From: Streptococcus australis
Lineage (GTDB): Bacteria > Bacillota > Bacilli > Lactobacillales > Streptococcaceae
Direction: 5' to 3'
NCBI RefSeq assembly: GCF_003943615.1
Contig: NZ_RJPZ01000003.1
Span: forward strand, 87,825 to 151,824
DNA length: 64,000 nt
Each line of letters starts with the position of its first letter. Within the stretch, counting starts at the first letter, position 1. The translations under genes and the position numbers were made by a program. Under the pieces are notes generated by a model. It saw only the letters and a list, made by a program, of their open reading frames with translations, searched no databases and had not been told where the DNA came from. Positions 55,401 to 63,787 of the stretch are shown here, piece by piece.

Positions 55401-58400
55401 TTTGTTAGTTTCTGAGAATTTAGTTGTATCCAACCATACTTGGTAAACTAATTTATCACCGCGTTTCACAGTCTTGGTATTGATGTTTTCTGCTTCGTTG
55501 TTTGAAGTTCCATCTACATATGGGTTTGTATTTGTTTCACCATATTTATCAGTCAACTCAGCATCATCATCAAGAAGTTTGTTTTCAGTGATTGAGTATT
55601 TCTCTTCATTCAACACATACTTCTCTGGTTGGAACTTAGGTTCTGTTGGAGGAGTTACTGTATTGTTGAACTCTTTATCAGCTGGTTCAGTTACGTTAGC
55701 AACCAATGCTTTAGCTGTACCGTCGTGAGATACTGTTACAGTCACTTCTGCCTTCATTGTATCGTAAGTGACAGTTACGTCTGCACCTTTAACCTCTTCA
55801 ACAGTATATTTGTGAGCTCCTTCTTCACCTTTTTTGAATTTCAATGCTGAGAACTTAACGTTTCCTGCCGCATCATTCTTAACCGTTTGAATTTCTTTAC
55901 CAGTTGAATCTTTCAGTACGAAGCTAAATTCGTTCGCTTTAAGCTCACGACCTTCCAAACGTTTCGTGAAGTTGAATTCTACAGTGATTGGCACACTGTT
56001 CACACGTTTTTGAGTTGGTTTTTCTGGAGTTTCTACAGATTTGCTTACTGGGTTGTAAACGTGAACAATCTGATTGGCTTTGTTTTCGATGTCTACTCCA
56101 CCTGCAACGTCTGCTTTAACAGTTGCTGGAATATCGAATTTGTAGTAGCGACCAAATGCAAATTTAGTTGTGTCGATAACTTGAGTATTTTCTGCATCAC
56201 CTAAAGATTTGTTCATAGAAGCTTTAGATGTAGCTGTAATGACTCCGTTAGCTACTGTAATATCAAATTTAGCTGTTACATCTTCACCAGTTATGCTGTC
56301 ATAAGCCTTGATGTCAGTAGCGTTAACAGTCAATTTATTTGCTTCGTATGTATCAGAGATACCTAAAGATTGGATGTTATTCTTGTCAGTGAAATTCTTA
56401 GTGTCCAACCATACTTGGTAAACTAATTTATCACCGCGTTCAACAGTTTTCGTATTGATGTTTTCTGCTTCATTATTGTTTGTATCATCAACATATGGGT
56501 TAGCATTTGTTTCTGTATACTCATCTGTCAACTCATGATCATCGTCAACGAGTTTTGAACCAGTAATATCAAATTTTTCTTTGTTAAGGACGAACTTTTC
56601 TGGTTGGAATACAGGCGTTTCTGGAGGAGTTATTTTGTTATTGAACTCTTTATCCTCAGTTCCATCAGTAGCGTTACCGTTCGCATCTACCCCACCTGTT
56701 GATGATACATTTGTTACAGTTGTCAGAGTATGACCGTTCTTAGCAACTTCAACAGTGATAGTTGCTTTCATAGTATCATATACCATTCCAGCTTCTTTCG
56801 CTGCAGGGATCACTTCTTCTACTGTATACGTGTGAATACCCACTTTAGAGTTGTCGAATGATAATTCTGTAAATGTTACAGTCCCGTCTGCTTTGTTGGT
56901 TACAGTTTCAACTTCTTGTCCGTTTGCATCTTTAAGAACGAATTTGAATTCTCCGTCTTTCAGTTCACGTCCAGCTAATTTCTTAGTGAAGTCGAATTTA
57001 GTTTTAACTGGTGCTACAACGTAATTGTTGAAGATTTTATCATCAGCACTTGACTTGAATCCACCTTCAGCACTGTATTTAACTGCAGCTTGTAAATCAC
57101 CTTGAGCATTCTCCGTAACAGTAACAGTCATAGTAACTGTCATTGCATCATAATCAACATTTGCATCTGAACCTGGTGTTTCAGTGATGGTGTAAGTGTA
57201 AGTACCCGCTTTGTTAAATGTTAATTTGCTGAATGTAGCTTTTCCATCTGCTTTGTTCGTAACAGTTTCTTCATATGAAGGAAGTGACTTATTTGGTTGT
57301 ACTTCTTTTAGCTTGAATGTGAACTCACCGTTTGCTAATACACGTCCTTCCAATTGTTTTTCAACTTCTGGAGTGACTTCAACTGGCTCTTGTTTGACAT
57401 AGTAGTAGACCGGTTGTTTATGTGGCGTCAAAGTGTTAAGCAAGTCAACGTTTGTACCGATACCACCAACTCCACGTTCTAATTGTGCGTTAGCTGAACC
57501 GTGTCCAATTCCATCTCCCAAGAATGGTACGAATACTGTTTTCTTAGGTGTATATCCTGCTGAACTTTGGAAATCGAATGCAACTTCTTTACCATTTGGA
57601 TATTGAGTTTGCGCTCCTGTTTTTGGATCTGTTACAGTATGTGCAATCGTATTAAGAGGTGATTTTTTAACAACTAGTTCTTGCGTATTAGCTTCACCTG
57701 GTTTAATCGGTTTCGTTTCTGCTATCAACATGTAGCCATCAGTACTTAATGAACCATCAGAACGTTTACTTTGTTGTTTTGGATCTAGTAAGTAAACACG
57801 AATAACTACCGAACCATCTTCTCCAACAACTTCTTTAATCCGTTTAATACCATAACGGTCTGCATCCATAAATTTCGTCCCAACAGTATAAGGACGACTG
57901 ACATAACCAGATTTATCGTTTGCATCAGCTGTTTGATACAATTTATATCCATCAAATTGACGTTCACCAGATGCTGTGAAGCTTTGACCTTCCATAGCTT
58001 TAGTAGCATATCTAGCTAAATCTACTTCATTACCATTTTCTTTGTAATCTTGAACAGTTTTATCTGTTTTATTTGCATTGAATGTAGGATTGTTTTTATC
58101 AACTACTTTATAGTAAGTTGTTTTATTAATTGCCTCTGGTATTTTAGCATTTGAATCAGTAATTGTACGACCGTTATAAGCTGGTTCAACAACGTTTAGA
58201 ATATCTGTTGTTGTACGAGCGTTATAAACCGCAGTATGAAGTGCTTGCTCTGCAGGTGTCAATTGGTGTCCAGCAGCCACTAAATCTGTTATACTCTTTC
58301 CAACTTCATACCCATTTTGAATGAATGGTTGAATTGTTTTACCTTTTTCTTGAGCAAGTCCAGCTTTATAATCTACTTGGAAGGTTAATTCACTATTAGA

Positions 58401-59273
58401 CGCAGCTGTGGTAGTAGTGAATTTTTGAACGCCACTTGATGAAGTAACCGTTCTTGTTTCTACCACATTACCAGTCGTTTTATCGATTAATTCAACAGTT
58501 GTATCTGTAGATTCATCAAATCTCTTATAAGCACGAGCATAGTATTTTGTACCATAACGTTCATTGAATCTAGTAAGATCCCAAATAGCGTATGTATAGT
58601 AATCGCCTTCTTTAGCAGAGTAACCAGCTGGTACAGGTTGAGAGCTTACAGTTGCACCGTTAGCATCTTTAATTTCTGGAGTTACTTTTTCCCCATCTTT
58701 TAAGTAAGTGCTTACTGCTACTGGGTTAGAGTTGTGGTCTCCAGATACAGCTTCGTTAGTAGTAGCACGACGACTACGTACTTTTGGTTTGTTTGATTCG
58801 TCTGTTGCTGGTTTTGCTTCAGCTGCTGTTGTAGCTTCAGTTGCTTTTTCTTCTTTTTTAGTTTCTCCTTCAGCAACTTCTGGTTTTGCTTCTTCCTTAG
58901 TAGCCTCTGGTTTAGCAACTTCATCTGTAGATGGTTTTGCTACCTCAGCTTTTTCTGCAGTTGCTACTGGAGTTTCAGTTGCTGCTGGTGTAGCTTCAGC
59001 GGCTTTTTCTTCAGCAACTGGAGCGCTCTTAGGGGCCTCTGCTCCTTCAGCGTTGGTGTTTTCAGGGGCCACTTCTTTAGCCGACTGAGATTCTTCAGCT
59101 TGGGGACTTGAGACTGCAACCACTTCGCTTGGCTGAGAAGCAGAAACAGCTTCATCCGCAGCTACTGACGGCGCTCCGACAGCAAAAAGTGCTGTCCCTA
59201 GTAACACAGAACAAACACCAATGCTATATTTTCTTAAAGAAAAGCGCTGGCGCCTATTAAACAATTCCTTCAT
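52494..59273 (-). CDS. Giant YSIRK/LPSTG adhesin with FctA and SspB-C2-like isopeptide domains
   Basis: A 2259-residue cell-wall adhesin. Order: a YSIRK signal peptide (RRQRFSLRKYSIG, residues about 8-20) cleaved near VAADE; an Ala/Glu/Pro-rich stretch to about 170; a head (about 225-625) homologous to the SRRP1 head; six FctA/pilin-like domains (each about 100 residues, with EFNFTKKLEGRELK, YTVEEV and FNN ends); four SspB-C2-like domains between FctA 2-6 (each about 170 residues, with NPYVDDTNNNEAENINTKT); a PPVTPPT stalk; and LPSTGEE, a hydrophobic helix and RRKKNED. Both repeat types normally form internal Lys-Asn isopeptide bonds. The ATG at 59273 has an AAGGAG site; an in-frame start 45 bp upstream lacks one. 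Confidence 0.93.
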   Translation of the reverse strand: MKELFNRRQRFSLRKYSIGVCSVLLGTALFAVGAPSVAADEAVSASQPSEVVAVSSPQAEESQSAKEVAPENTNAEGAEAPKSAPVAEEKAAEATPAATETPVATAEKAEVAKPSTDEVAKPEATKEEAKPEVAEGETKKEEKATEATTAAEAKPATDESNKPKVRSRRATTNEAVSGDHNSNPVAVSTYLKDGEKVTPEIKDANGATVSSQPVPAGYSAKEGDYYTYAIWDLTRFNERYGTKYYARAYKRFDESTDTTVELIDKTTGNVVETRTVTSSSGVQKFTTTTAASNSELTFQVDYKAGLAQEKGKTIQPFIQNGYEVGKSITDLVAAGHQLTPAEQALHTAVYNARTTTDILNVVEPAYNGRTITDSNAKIPEAINKTTYYKVVDKNNPTFNANKTDKTVQDYKENGNEVDLARYATKAMEGQSFTASGERQFDGYKLYQTADANDKSGYVSRPYTVGTKFMDADRYGIKRIKEVVGEDGSVVIRVYLLDPKQQSKRSDGSLSTDGYMLIAETKPIKPGEANTQELVVKKSPLNTIAHTVTDPKTGAQTQYPNGKEVAFDFQSSAGYTPKKTVFVPFLGDGIGHGSANAQLERGVGGIGTNVDLLNTLTPHKQPVYYYVKQEPVEVTPEVEKQLEGRVLANGEFTFKLKEVQPNKSLPSYEETVTNKADGKATFSKLTFNKAGTYTYTITETPGSDANVDYDAMTVTMTVTVTENAQGDLQAAVKYSAEGGFKSSADDKIFNNYVVAPVKTKFDFTKKLAGRELKDGEFKFVLKDANGQEVETVTNKADGTVTFTELSFDNSKVGIHTYTVEEVIPAAKEAGMVYDTMKATITVEVAKNGHTLTTVTNVSSTGGVDANGNATDGTEDKEFNNKITPPETPVFQPEKFVLNKEKFDITGSKLVDDDHELTDEYTETNANPYVDDTNNNEAENINTKTVERGDKLVYQVWLDTKNFTDKNNIQSLGISDTYEANKLTVNATDIKAYDSITGEDVTAKFDITVANGVITATSKASMNKSLGDAENTQVIDTTKFAFGRYYKFDIPATVKADVAGGVDIENKANQIVHVYNPVSKSVETPEKPTQKRVNSVPITVEFNFTKRLEGRELKANEFSFVLKDSTGKEIQTVKNDAAGNVKFSALKFKKGEEGAHKYTVEEVKGADVTVTYDTMKAEVTVTVSHDGTAKALVANVTEPADKEFNNTVTPPTEPKFQPEKYVLNEEKYSITENKLLDDDAELTDKYGETNTNPYVDGTSNNEAENINTKTVKRGDKLVYQVWLDTTKFSETNKENVQSVGISDDYDEAKLDLDATKIKAYDSVTGDDVTAKFDIAVNNGVITATLKAGFTKSLGDAENTQIIDTTKFAFGRYYKFDIPTTVKQSVAAGVDIENTAAQVVNYYNPTTKKVEKPEKPTQKRVNNVPLSVEFNFTKKLEGRELKDQEFSFVLKDSTGKELQTVKNDADGKVKFSALTFKKGDEGTYNYTVEEVVGTDATVTYDTMVATVKVVVSHDGTAKALVTNVTDAEDKEFNNVVTPPEEPKFQPEKYVVSEEKFDITGDKLVDDDKELADKYADTNTNPYADDASNNEKQNLNTKTVKRGAKLVYQVWLDTTQFDAANKDNIQSVGISDDYDEAKLDLDATKIKAYDSVTGDDVTAKFDITVEGGVITATLKAGFTKSLGDAENTQIIDTTKFAFGRYYKFDIPTKVKADVAAGVDIENTAAQVVNYYNPTTKKVEKPSKPTEKRVNSVPVPLDLKFTKSLEGRQLQDQEFTFVLKKDGNVVETVKNDAAGKITFKTLEFGKDDLGKTYNYTVEEVAGTDATVKYDTMVATVKVVVSHDGTAKALITNVTDPADKEFNNKVTPPETPEFNPEKYILNESKFDITGDKLVDDDKELANKVADTNKDPYADKVDNNEAQNINTKTLKKGDKVYYQVWLDTTKFTEAHNIQSVGVTDKYDSENLDVNVAEIKAYDSVTGEDVTAKFDIKVENGVITATSKTDLTKSLGDAENTPVIDTAKLAFGRYYKFEIPATIKATAKDGVDIENTASQTVHQYDPTKKSVEKPEKPTEKRVVNIPTKVEFNFTKKLEGRELKEGEFSFVLKDKDGKVIETVKNDASGNIKFSALEFKRGEEGTHTYTVEEVKGTEAGVEYDKMVATVTVTVTKDGKVLTATSQLPEDAEFNNKVIPPKPPVTPPTPPVTPPTPPVTPPTPPVTPPTPPVTPPAPELPSTGEEQSASVALLGAALGLVGLAGLARRKKNED
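52603..52728 (-). repeat. 21-bp tandem repeat encoding a PPVTPPT stalk
   Basis: Five to six tandem copies of a 21-bp unit encode PPVTPPT, a rigid Pro/Thr stalk between the last isopeptide domain and the LPSTG sorting signal. Copies differ only at third positions. Copy number is likely variable between strains. Confidence 0.9.
52735..57015 (-). repeat. Tandem FctA + SspB-C2 double-domain repeat of the adhesin
   Basis: Four units of about 975 bp (about 325 residues) each encode one FctA-like and one SspB-C2-like domain, plus a final FctA-like domain. The anchor PEKFVLN/PEKYVLN/PEKYVVS/PEKYILN occurs near 56600, 55630, 54660 and 53680. Units 2 and 3 are nearly identical over long stretches, a sign of recent duplication or recombination; the unit nearest the wall is more diverged. 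Confidence 0.88.
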
Positions 59274-59321
59274 TTGTTGTATCTCCTTTTTCATATTATT
59301 TTTTTCTTTGATACACATTGA

Positions 59322-59350
59322 ATGGTAACAAAGAAGTAGTGTTTCGTCAA
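59322..59350 (-). promoter_or_regulatory. Promoter of the YSIRK adhesin
   Basis: Minus strand TTGACG (59350-59345), 17-bp spacer, TACCAT (59327-59322), about 50 bp before the start. The rest of 59351-59609 is AT-rich without further clear signals. Confidence 0.5.
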
Positions 59351-59609
59351 CAAATTATAGAATTTTGGTTATTTTAACTATTTTTTTTACATAATCTTAG
59401 TCATATTGCAATTGTTTTCACAAAATTGTCACTTTATTTCCCACTTGGTACGATTTTTTACTATCTTCTAATTTGGTGGATCTTCTTTTATAGATGATGG
59501 AGCATTCGGCTATCAAGATACGTCACCTAGCCCTTTTCAGTAATCTTCTACATCACTTCATTTTCCTTTCCTTTTTGACAAGTACATTTCACGCAAAAGA
59601 AAATAAAAA

Positions 59610-59784
59610 GAGACTGGGACAAAAGTCCTAGCCTCTCAATTGTCTTTGGATTGTCGAGCAAGACGCAGTGGTTTAGTGGGCTCTACTACGCTGATTTCAT
59701 CAGTTTTTACAGCCCTACTCAACTGTGCGGAGGTGGGACGACGAAATCGAATTCTAACGAATTACCGATTTCTGTCCCACTCTC
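59610..59784. repeat. 175-bp intergenic element, copy 2 (inverted terminal repeats)
   Basis: Reverse orientation relative to copy 1 at 14946-15120: its reverse complement starts GAGAGTGGGACAGAAATCGG, as copy 1 does. Length is identical (175 bp), with about six substitutions. The ends GAGACTGGGACA / TGTCCCACTCTC carry one mismatch. It sits directly after the yfhO-like gene (27 bp past the stop) and may serve as its terminator, because T runs flank both ends. Confidence 0.85.
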
Positions 59785-59811
59785 TTTTTAAAAGATAGTA
59801 GACCTACATGC

Positions 59812-62733
59812 TTAGACAGTTTCTTTCGAACGCTTCATGATAATCACTAAGGAAGTAATTGAAACGATTGATAATAAGCTACCAAGGATAATTCCTTTTT
59901 TCTTAAAGACGAACTCAATCTTATGCTTCCCTTTTGTGATTGGGAAGGATAAGAAGGCATTCCAAGATTTTTCAGTTTGGACAAATTTCCCATCTACTTT
60001 GACCTTCCATCCATCGCTATATGGGATTGAAGTCATCATAAATTTACTATCATCCGTAATGTTTACATTACCGACAATATGGGTATTAGAAAACTTGGTT
60101 ACTTCTAAACCTTGTTTCTTACGATTATCTAAAACTTTTTGAATTTGATCAAGATCTGCACGATATACTCCTGCATGGCTCATATCAATTTTATCTGTTC
60201 TGAATCGAAACTCAATCACAGTTTCTTGATTTTCAGTATTATCAGTTAATTGCCAAAGTTGTCTTTGAGTAAATGTTTTATTATTTGGCAACCATTTCCC
60301 TCTCACTAAAACTGAGTAATCTTGTTTTGGAATCAACCCCACTGGTGTGAAAAAGTAATAAGTATAGTTTGAACGTGGCACTACCTTATATCGAATGATG
60401 GCCTCTTTAGAAGAATCTGCTCTTTTATAGATTGCCTCCCCAGTGTTCTTATCTACTTTTTCTTCAATGACATTCTCCGTTTCAATGGCACTAAAAGCTA
60501 ACGGCTTAAAGTAGTCATAATAATCACTCGTTTTCTTTTGATGCCCTTCCATTGAGTTCAAAATAATATTTTGGTTTGCGATAGCATTGTTCACCCCAAA
60601 TTTTATATTTTTAACCAGAGCATTTGTTCCATATCCAAGAGGGAAAGAATTTGGGTTCTTATAGACAACAAATCGCTTGTCTTCATATACTTTTTCTGTA
60701 TAATAGCGCTCTAGATCAAAACGATTTGTAAAGCGATGGAAGTACATCTTTTCTGGATTTGCTTCCATTTCTTCTGGGTCAAAATCTTTCACCGTCATAT
60801 AATAACGAATCCCGTACAAGGCATCTGTTAGAGGTGTCCCGTTTGTATATTCGGTAGCAGCATTAACACCAAGGTCTCCCATTAAAGCAAAGTGATCCAG
60901 GGTGCTTCTTTCTAAACTCGAACTAAAGGTACTTAAGCCAGGATAAGATACTAGAGAAGGTACCGTCCGTGAATATGCAAAAGTCGTTGCAATCCGATAA
61001 AATTCTTCATCTGCATTTTCTTGAATATTATCTGTCACGCGTTTCACTGAAACAGCTGCGTCTGAAAATTTATTGACGTCGTCATAACCTAGAGTAACCT
61101 GAGAAAGGTATGCATTATATCCAAATTCAAAGATACTCAAAGCTGACACGATGACAACTGAAAGACGTGATAGTTTAGAATTTAATAGGAGCAATAAAAG
61201 CAGATAGATTATTGCTGTTAGACTTAATTGTGAGAATAGATAGCCTTGTTTCAACAAGAATCCTGCGATCACTAAGAAAAGAGTAGTAGCTCCAATTCGA
61301 AGGATTTTCTCTCTTTGATTGCTCTTTGATTTTTCCCAGTAGGTATAGAAACCAAAGCAAGCAACAGCCAGAAGACCTAGTATGTGAAGAATTGAGTATC
61401 TTGAGAAATAGGATGTTACTGCTTTTGGTTGAATTTTCGAAATAAAGGTATAGCTATTTGAATGGATGTAGATAACAGCTAGAAGCAAACCAAGTGTAAT
61501 GACTAGATTAGTTAGCTTAGAGATAACTACTTTCTCTTTCATTACTTGGTAAGCCAATACCAACATGAAGAATGAGAATAACCAAGAAAAACGGAAAAAG
61601 AAACCGGCAGGGTTTTGCCCCATATGCCAAATCTTACTTACAAACTCATTGACGAATGATGTCAAGAATACAAGAGTAACAATCCCAGCAGCCCATTTCT
61701 TAACTTTTGAAACATTCTTAGAGAGAAAGTAGAGAACAAAGCCAAGAAAACCAAACGCTCCAATATAGATATTTGGTAAGTTTGGTCCTGCAGACCAACC
61801 AGAGGTCGTATCAAAGCCACCAATCACCATCTTAGCAAGAATATCCAATGGATTAATCTGGAAGGCTAAAGAGAAGGTCATCCCTCCACCAACTTGAGCT
61901 TTACTTTCTACCAAGTTGAAGAATACAGGAAGAATTAGGATTGCGGCTGTCCCGATCCCAATAATAGAATAAATGACAGCCTGTAACAAAGGTTCAATAA
62001 AGTTTTTGATCTTCGCTTTAAGATCTCCTTCAATCATCAATCTAGGAGATACATAGAAGCAAGCATACAGAGCAACAAAGATCGAAATCATGTACCCCAT
62101 GTAAAATTGAAGTAGGACGGTCAGCCCTAATGCAAAAGAGTAACGATAAGGGGCTCCACCATCTAATAATTCTTCCAAGTAAACAATGACAATCGGCAGC
62201 ATGATCATAGCGTCATAAAAAATGACGTTCATTTGATAAGAAACCAACATCCCTGAAAGGGCATATGCTGTCGAAAATAGCGGTACTAACCATTTTCTTT
62301 TCTCTAATCCTTTATAGCGCTTGATAAGAAGAAAGGCGAAGGCCATTCCTATTGCGCCATAACGGAGCCAAATTGTCAAAAATACTGCAAAACCGAAATG
62401 CTTAAGTGGTGTCAAAATATAAATGATATTGAAGGGACTCATTAAATAATATCCGAGGACCCCAATCATATCTCCACCAAGGGACTTAGTAAACGAATAA
62501 CTCAAACTTGAAAGATCCCCAGTGAGTACCGCATTTTTTAATAAACCAAAGAAACTGATGTATTGTTGACCAAAGTCAACTGCCATCAAACTTTTGGTTC
62601 CAAAAGGATATGATCCCATGAAGGCCCAAACAACAAGCATAATTGTCATTGGGAGTAAAGCGCTAAAAGCATATAGAAATCTCTTGGGATTCTTTTTCCA
62701 AAGCTCTTGCAAGCGCATGAACCAAACTAACAT
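59812..62733 (-). CDS. yfhO: YfhO-family multispanning membrane protein (GT-C-like)
   Basis: A 973-residue protein with about twelve to fourteen membrane segments in the first 600 residues, a large extracytoplasmic domain (about 600-945) and a final membrane helix with basic tail. The N-terminus has VWAFMGSYPFGTKSLMAVD and DFGQQYISFF, the YfhO family mark, with an acidic GT-C-type loop. YfhO proteins transfer sugars from lipid carriers to wall polymers such as lipoteichoic acid, working with a GtrB/CsbB-type enzyme that is encoded 18 bp upstream. The acceptor here is not known. An AGGAG site precedes the ATG at 62733. Confidence 0.88.
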   Translation of the reverse strand: MLVWFMRLQELWKKNPKRFLYAFSALLPMTIMLVVWAFMGSYPFGTKSLMAVDFGQQYISFFGLLKNAVLTGDLSSLSYSFTKSLGGDMIGVLGYYLMSPFNIIYILTPLKHFGFAVFLTIWLRYGAIGMAFAFLLIKRYKGLEKRKWLVPLFSTAYALSGMLVSYQMNVIFYDAMIMLPIVIVYLEELLDGGAPYRYSFALGLTVLLQFYMGYMISIFVALYACFYVSPRLMIEGDLKAKIKNFIEPLLQAVIYSIIGIGTAAILILPVFFNLVESKAQVGGGMTFSLAFQINPLDILAKMVIGGFDTTSGWSAGPNLPNIYIGAFGFLGFVLYFLSKNVSKVKKWAAGIVTLVFLTSFVNEFVSKIWHMGQNPAGFFFRFSWLFSFFMLVLAYQVMKEKVVISKLTNLVITLGLLLAVIYIHSNSYTFISKIQPKAVTSYFSRYSILHILGLLAVACFGFYTYWEKSKSNQREKILRIGATTLFLVIAGFLLKQGYLFSQLSLTAIIYLLLLLLLNSKLSRLSVVIVSALSIFEFGYNAYLSQVTLGYDDVNKFSDAAVSVKRVTDNIQENADEEFYRIATTFAYSRTVPSLVSYPGLSTFSSSLERSTLDHFALMGDLGVNAATEYTNGTPLTDALYGIRYYMTVKDFDPEEMEANPEKMYFHRFTNRFDLERYYTEKVYEDKRFVVYKNPNSFPLGYGTNALVKNIKFGVNNAIANQNIILNSMEGHQKKTSDYYDYFKPLAFSAIETENVIEEKVDKNTGEAIYKRADSSKEAIIRYKVVPRSNYTYYFFTPVGLIPKQDYSVLVRGKWLPNNKTFTQRQLWQLTDNTENQETVIEFRFRTDKIDMSHAGVYRADLDQIQKVLDNRKKQGLEVTKFSNTHIVGNVNITDDSKFMMTSIPYSDGWKVKVDGKFVQTEKSWNAFLSFPITKGKHKIEFVFKKKGIILGSLLSIVSITSLVIIMKRSKETV

Positions 62734-62751
62734 TTTTATCTCCTATACATC

Positions 62752-63711
62752 TTAACCTATCTTATTCTCATTGGCTTGATCAATATTGGTATCTTCAATG
62801 ATGAAATGAGGACGGCGCTTCACTTCGTAATAAATTTTTCCAATGTATTCCCCAAGAATACCGATAAATATTAACTGAACACCACTAAATAGAATGATCG
62901 CAGCTATGGTTGTAAAATAGCCACTCACATAATTCCCTTGTGCAAACATGTACTTCATCATTTCAAAAGCAAGATACAAAATAGCAAGTCCCAAACAGAT
63001 AAATCCAAACTGAATACAAACACGAAGGGGACGATCATTAAATGAAATAATCCCTTGAATGGCATAGTTCATTGATTTTTTAAAACCAAACTTACTCTTA
63101 CCAGCTTTACGGATTTCGTTTTTATAAGGAATTACCTTCTCTTTGAAACCAATCCATTCATACAAGCCTTTATTGAAACGATTGTATTCTGGCATAGAAA
63201 CAAACGCATCAATTGCTTTACGGCTAAGGAGTCTCAATTCGGATTTTCCATCCGTTAGTTTAACATCCATCGACCGATTGGACAAGAAATAGAACATACG
63301 AGCAAAGGTGCTTCCGATAAAGGACTCCCCTTCTCGAGTTCGTTGGCCACTGACGATATCATAGCCCTCATTATAGGCTTCTAAAAAGAGGGGGATCAGA
63401 TATGGTGGATGTTGTAAATCTCCATCCATTACCATCACAGCATCACCACTTGCATATTTGAAGCCTGCTAAAATACCACTCTCACGACCAAAATTACGAC
63501 TAAATCGAATATATTTTACATGAGGATTCTCTTCTGCAATGGCTGTAATGAGTTCAAATGTTTTATCACTACTTCCATCATCGACATAGAGAATCTCATA
63601 GTCGGTAAGTTCCTTCCCAAGCATTTGCTCCAATTGATCAGATATAGCAGCATGCGTTTGAGAAAGGACCAACTCCTCATTCAATAATGTAATGAGTATC
63701 GATAATTTCAT
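62752..63711 (-). CDS. GtrB/CsbB-type polyprenyl-phosphate glycosyltransferase
   Basis: A 319-residue GT2 enzyme that loads a sugar onto undecaprenyl phosphate. The catalytic domain has LYVDDGSSDKTFE (residues 42-54), the metal site DGD (96-98) in MVMDGDLQHPP, and SKFGFKKSMNYAIQGI before two C-terminal membrane helices (about 225-300). The product can be used by the YfhO-like protein encoded downstream. Which sugar is used cannot be read from the sequence. Start ATG at 63711 with GGAG upstream. Confidence 0.92.
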   Translation of the reverse strand: MKLSILITLLNEELVLSQTHAAISDQLEQMLGKELTDYEILYVDDGSSDKTFELITAIAEENPHVKYIRFSRNFGRESGILAGFKYASGDAVMVMDGDLQHPPYLIPLFLEAYNEGYDIVSGQRTREGESFIGSTFARMFYFLSNRSMDVKLTDGKSELRLLSRKAIDAFVSMPEYNRFNKGLYEWIGFKEKVIPYKNEIRKAGKSKFGFKKSMNYAIQGIISFNDRPLRVCIQFGFICLGLAILYLAFEMMKYMFAQGNYVSGYFTTIAAIILFSGVQLIFIGILGEYIGKIYYEVKRRPHFIIEDTNIDQANENKIG

Positions 63712-63737
63712 CTCTATTCTCCATCTACTCTATTTCC

Positions 63738-63764
63738 AAAAAAGAGAGAGCTTTCGCTCTCTCC
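63738..63764 (-). terminator. Terminator after the LPNTG protein gene
   Basis: Minus strand GGAGAGAGC-GAAA-GCTCTCTC followed by TTTTTT: a classic intrinsic terminator, 24 bp past the stop codon. Confidence 0.92.
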
Positions 63765-63787
63765 TTTATACGGAAACTCTTTTTCTA

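Noticed and set aside
52510..59088. Plus-strand open frames across the adhesin gene
   Set aside because: They are frames opposite to a strongly biased repeat-rich gene and lack start signals.
59610..59784. Element as an insertion sequence or riboswitch
   Set aside because: It encodes no transposase and lies after, not before, the adjacent gene on the coding strand. It is better described as a MITE- or terminator-like repeat.
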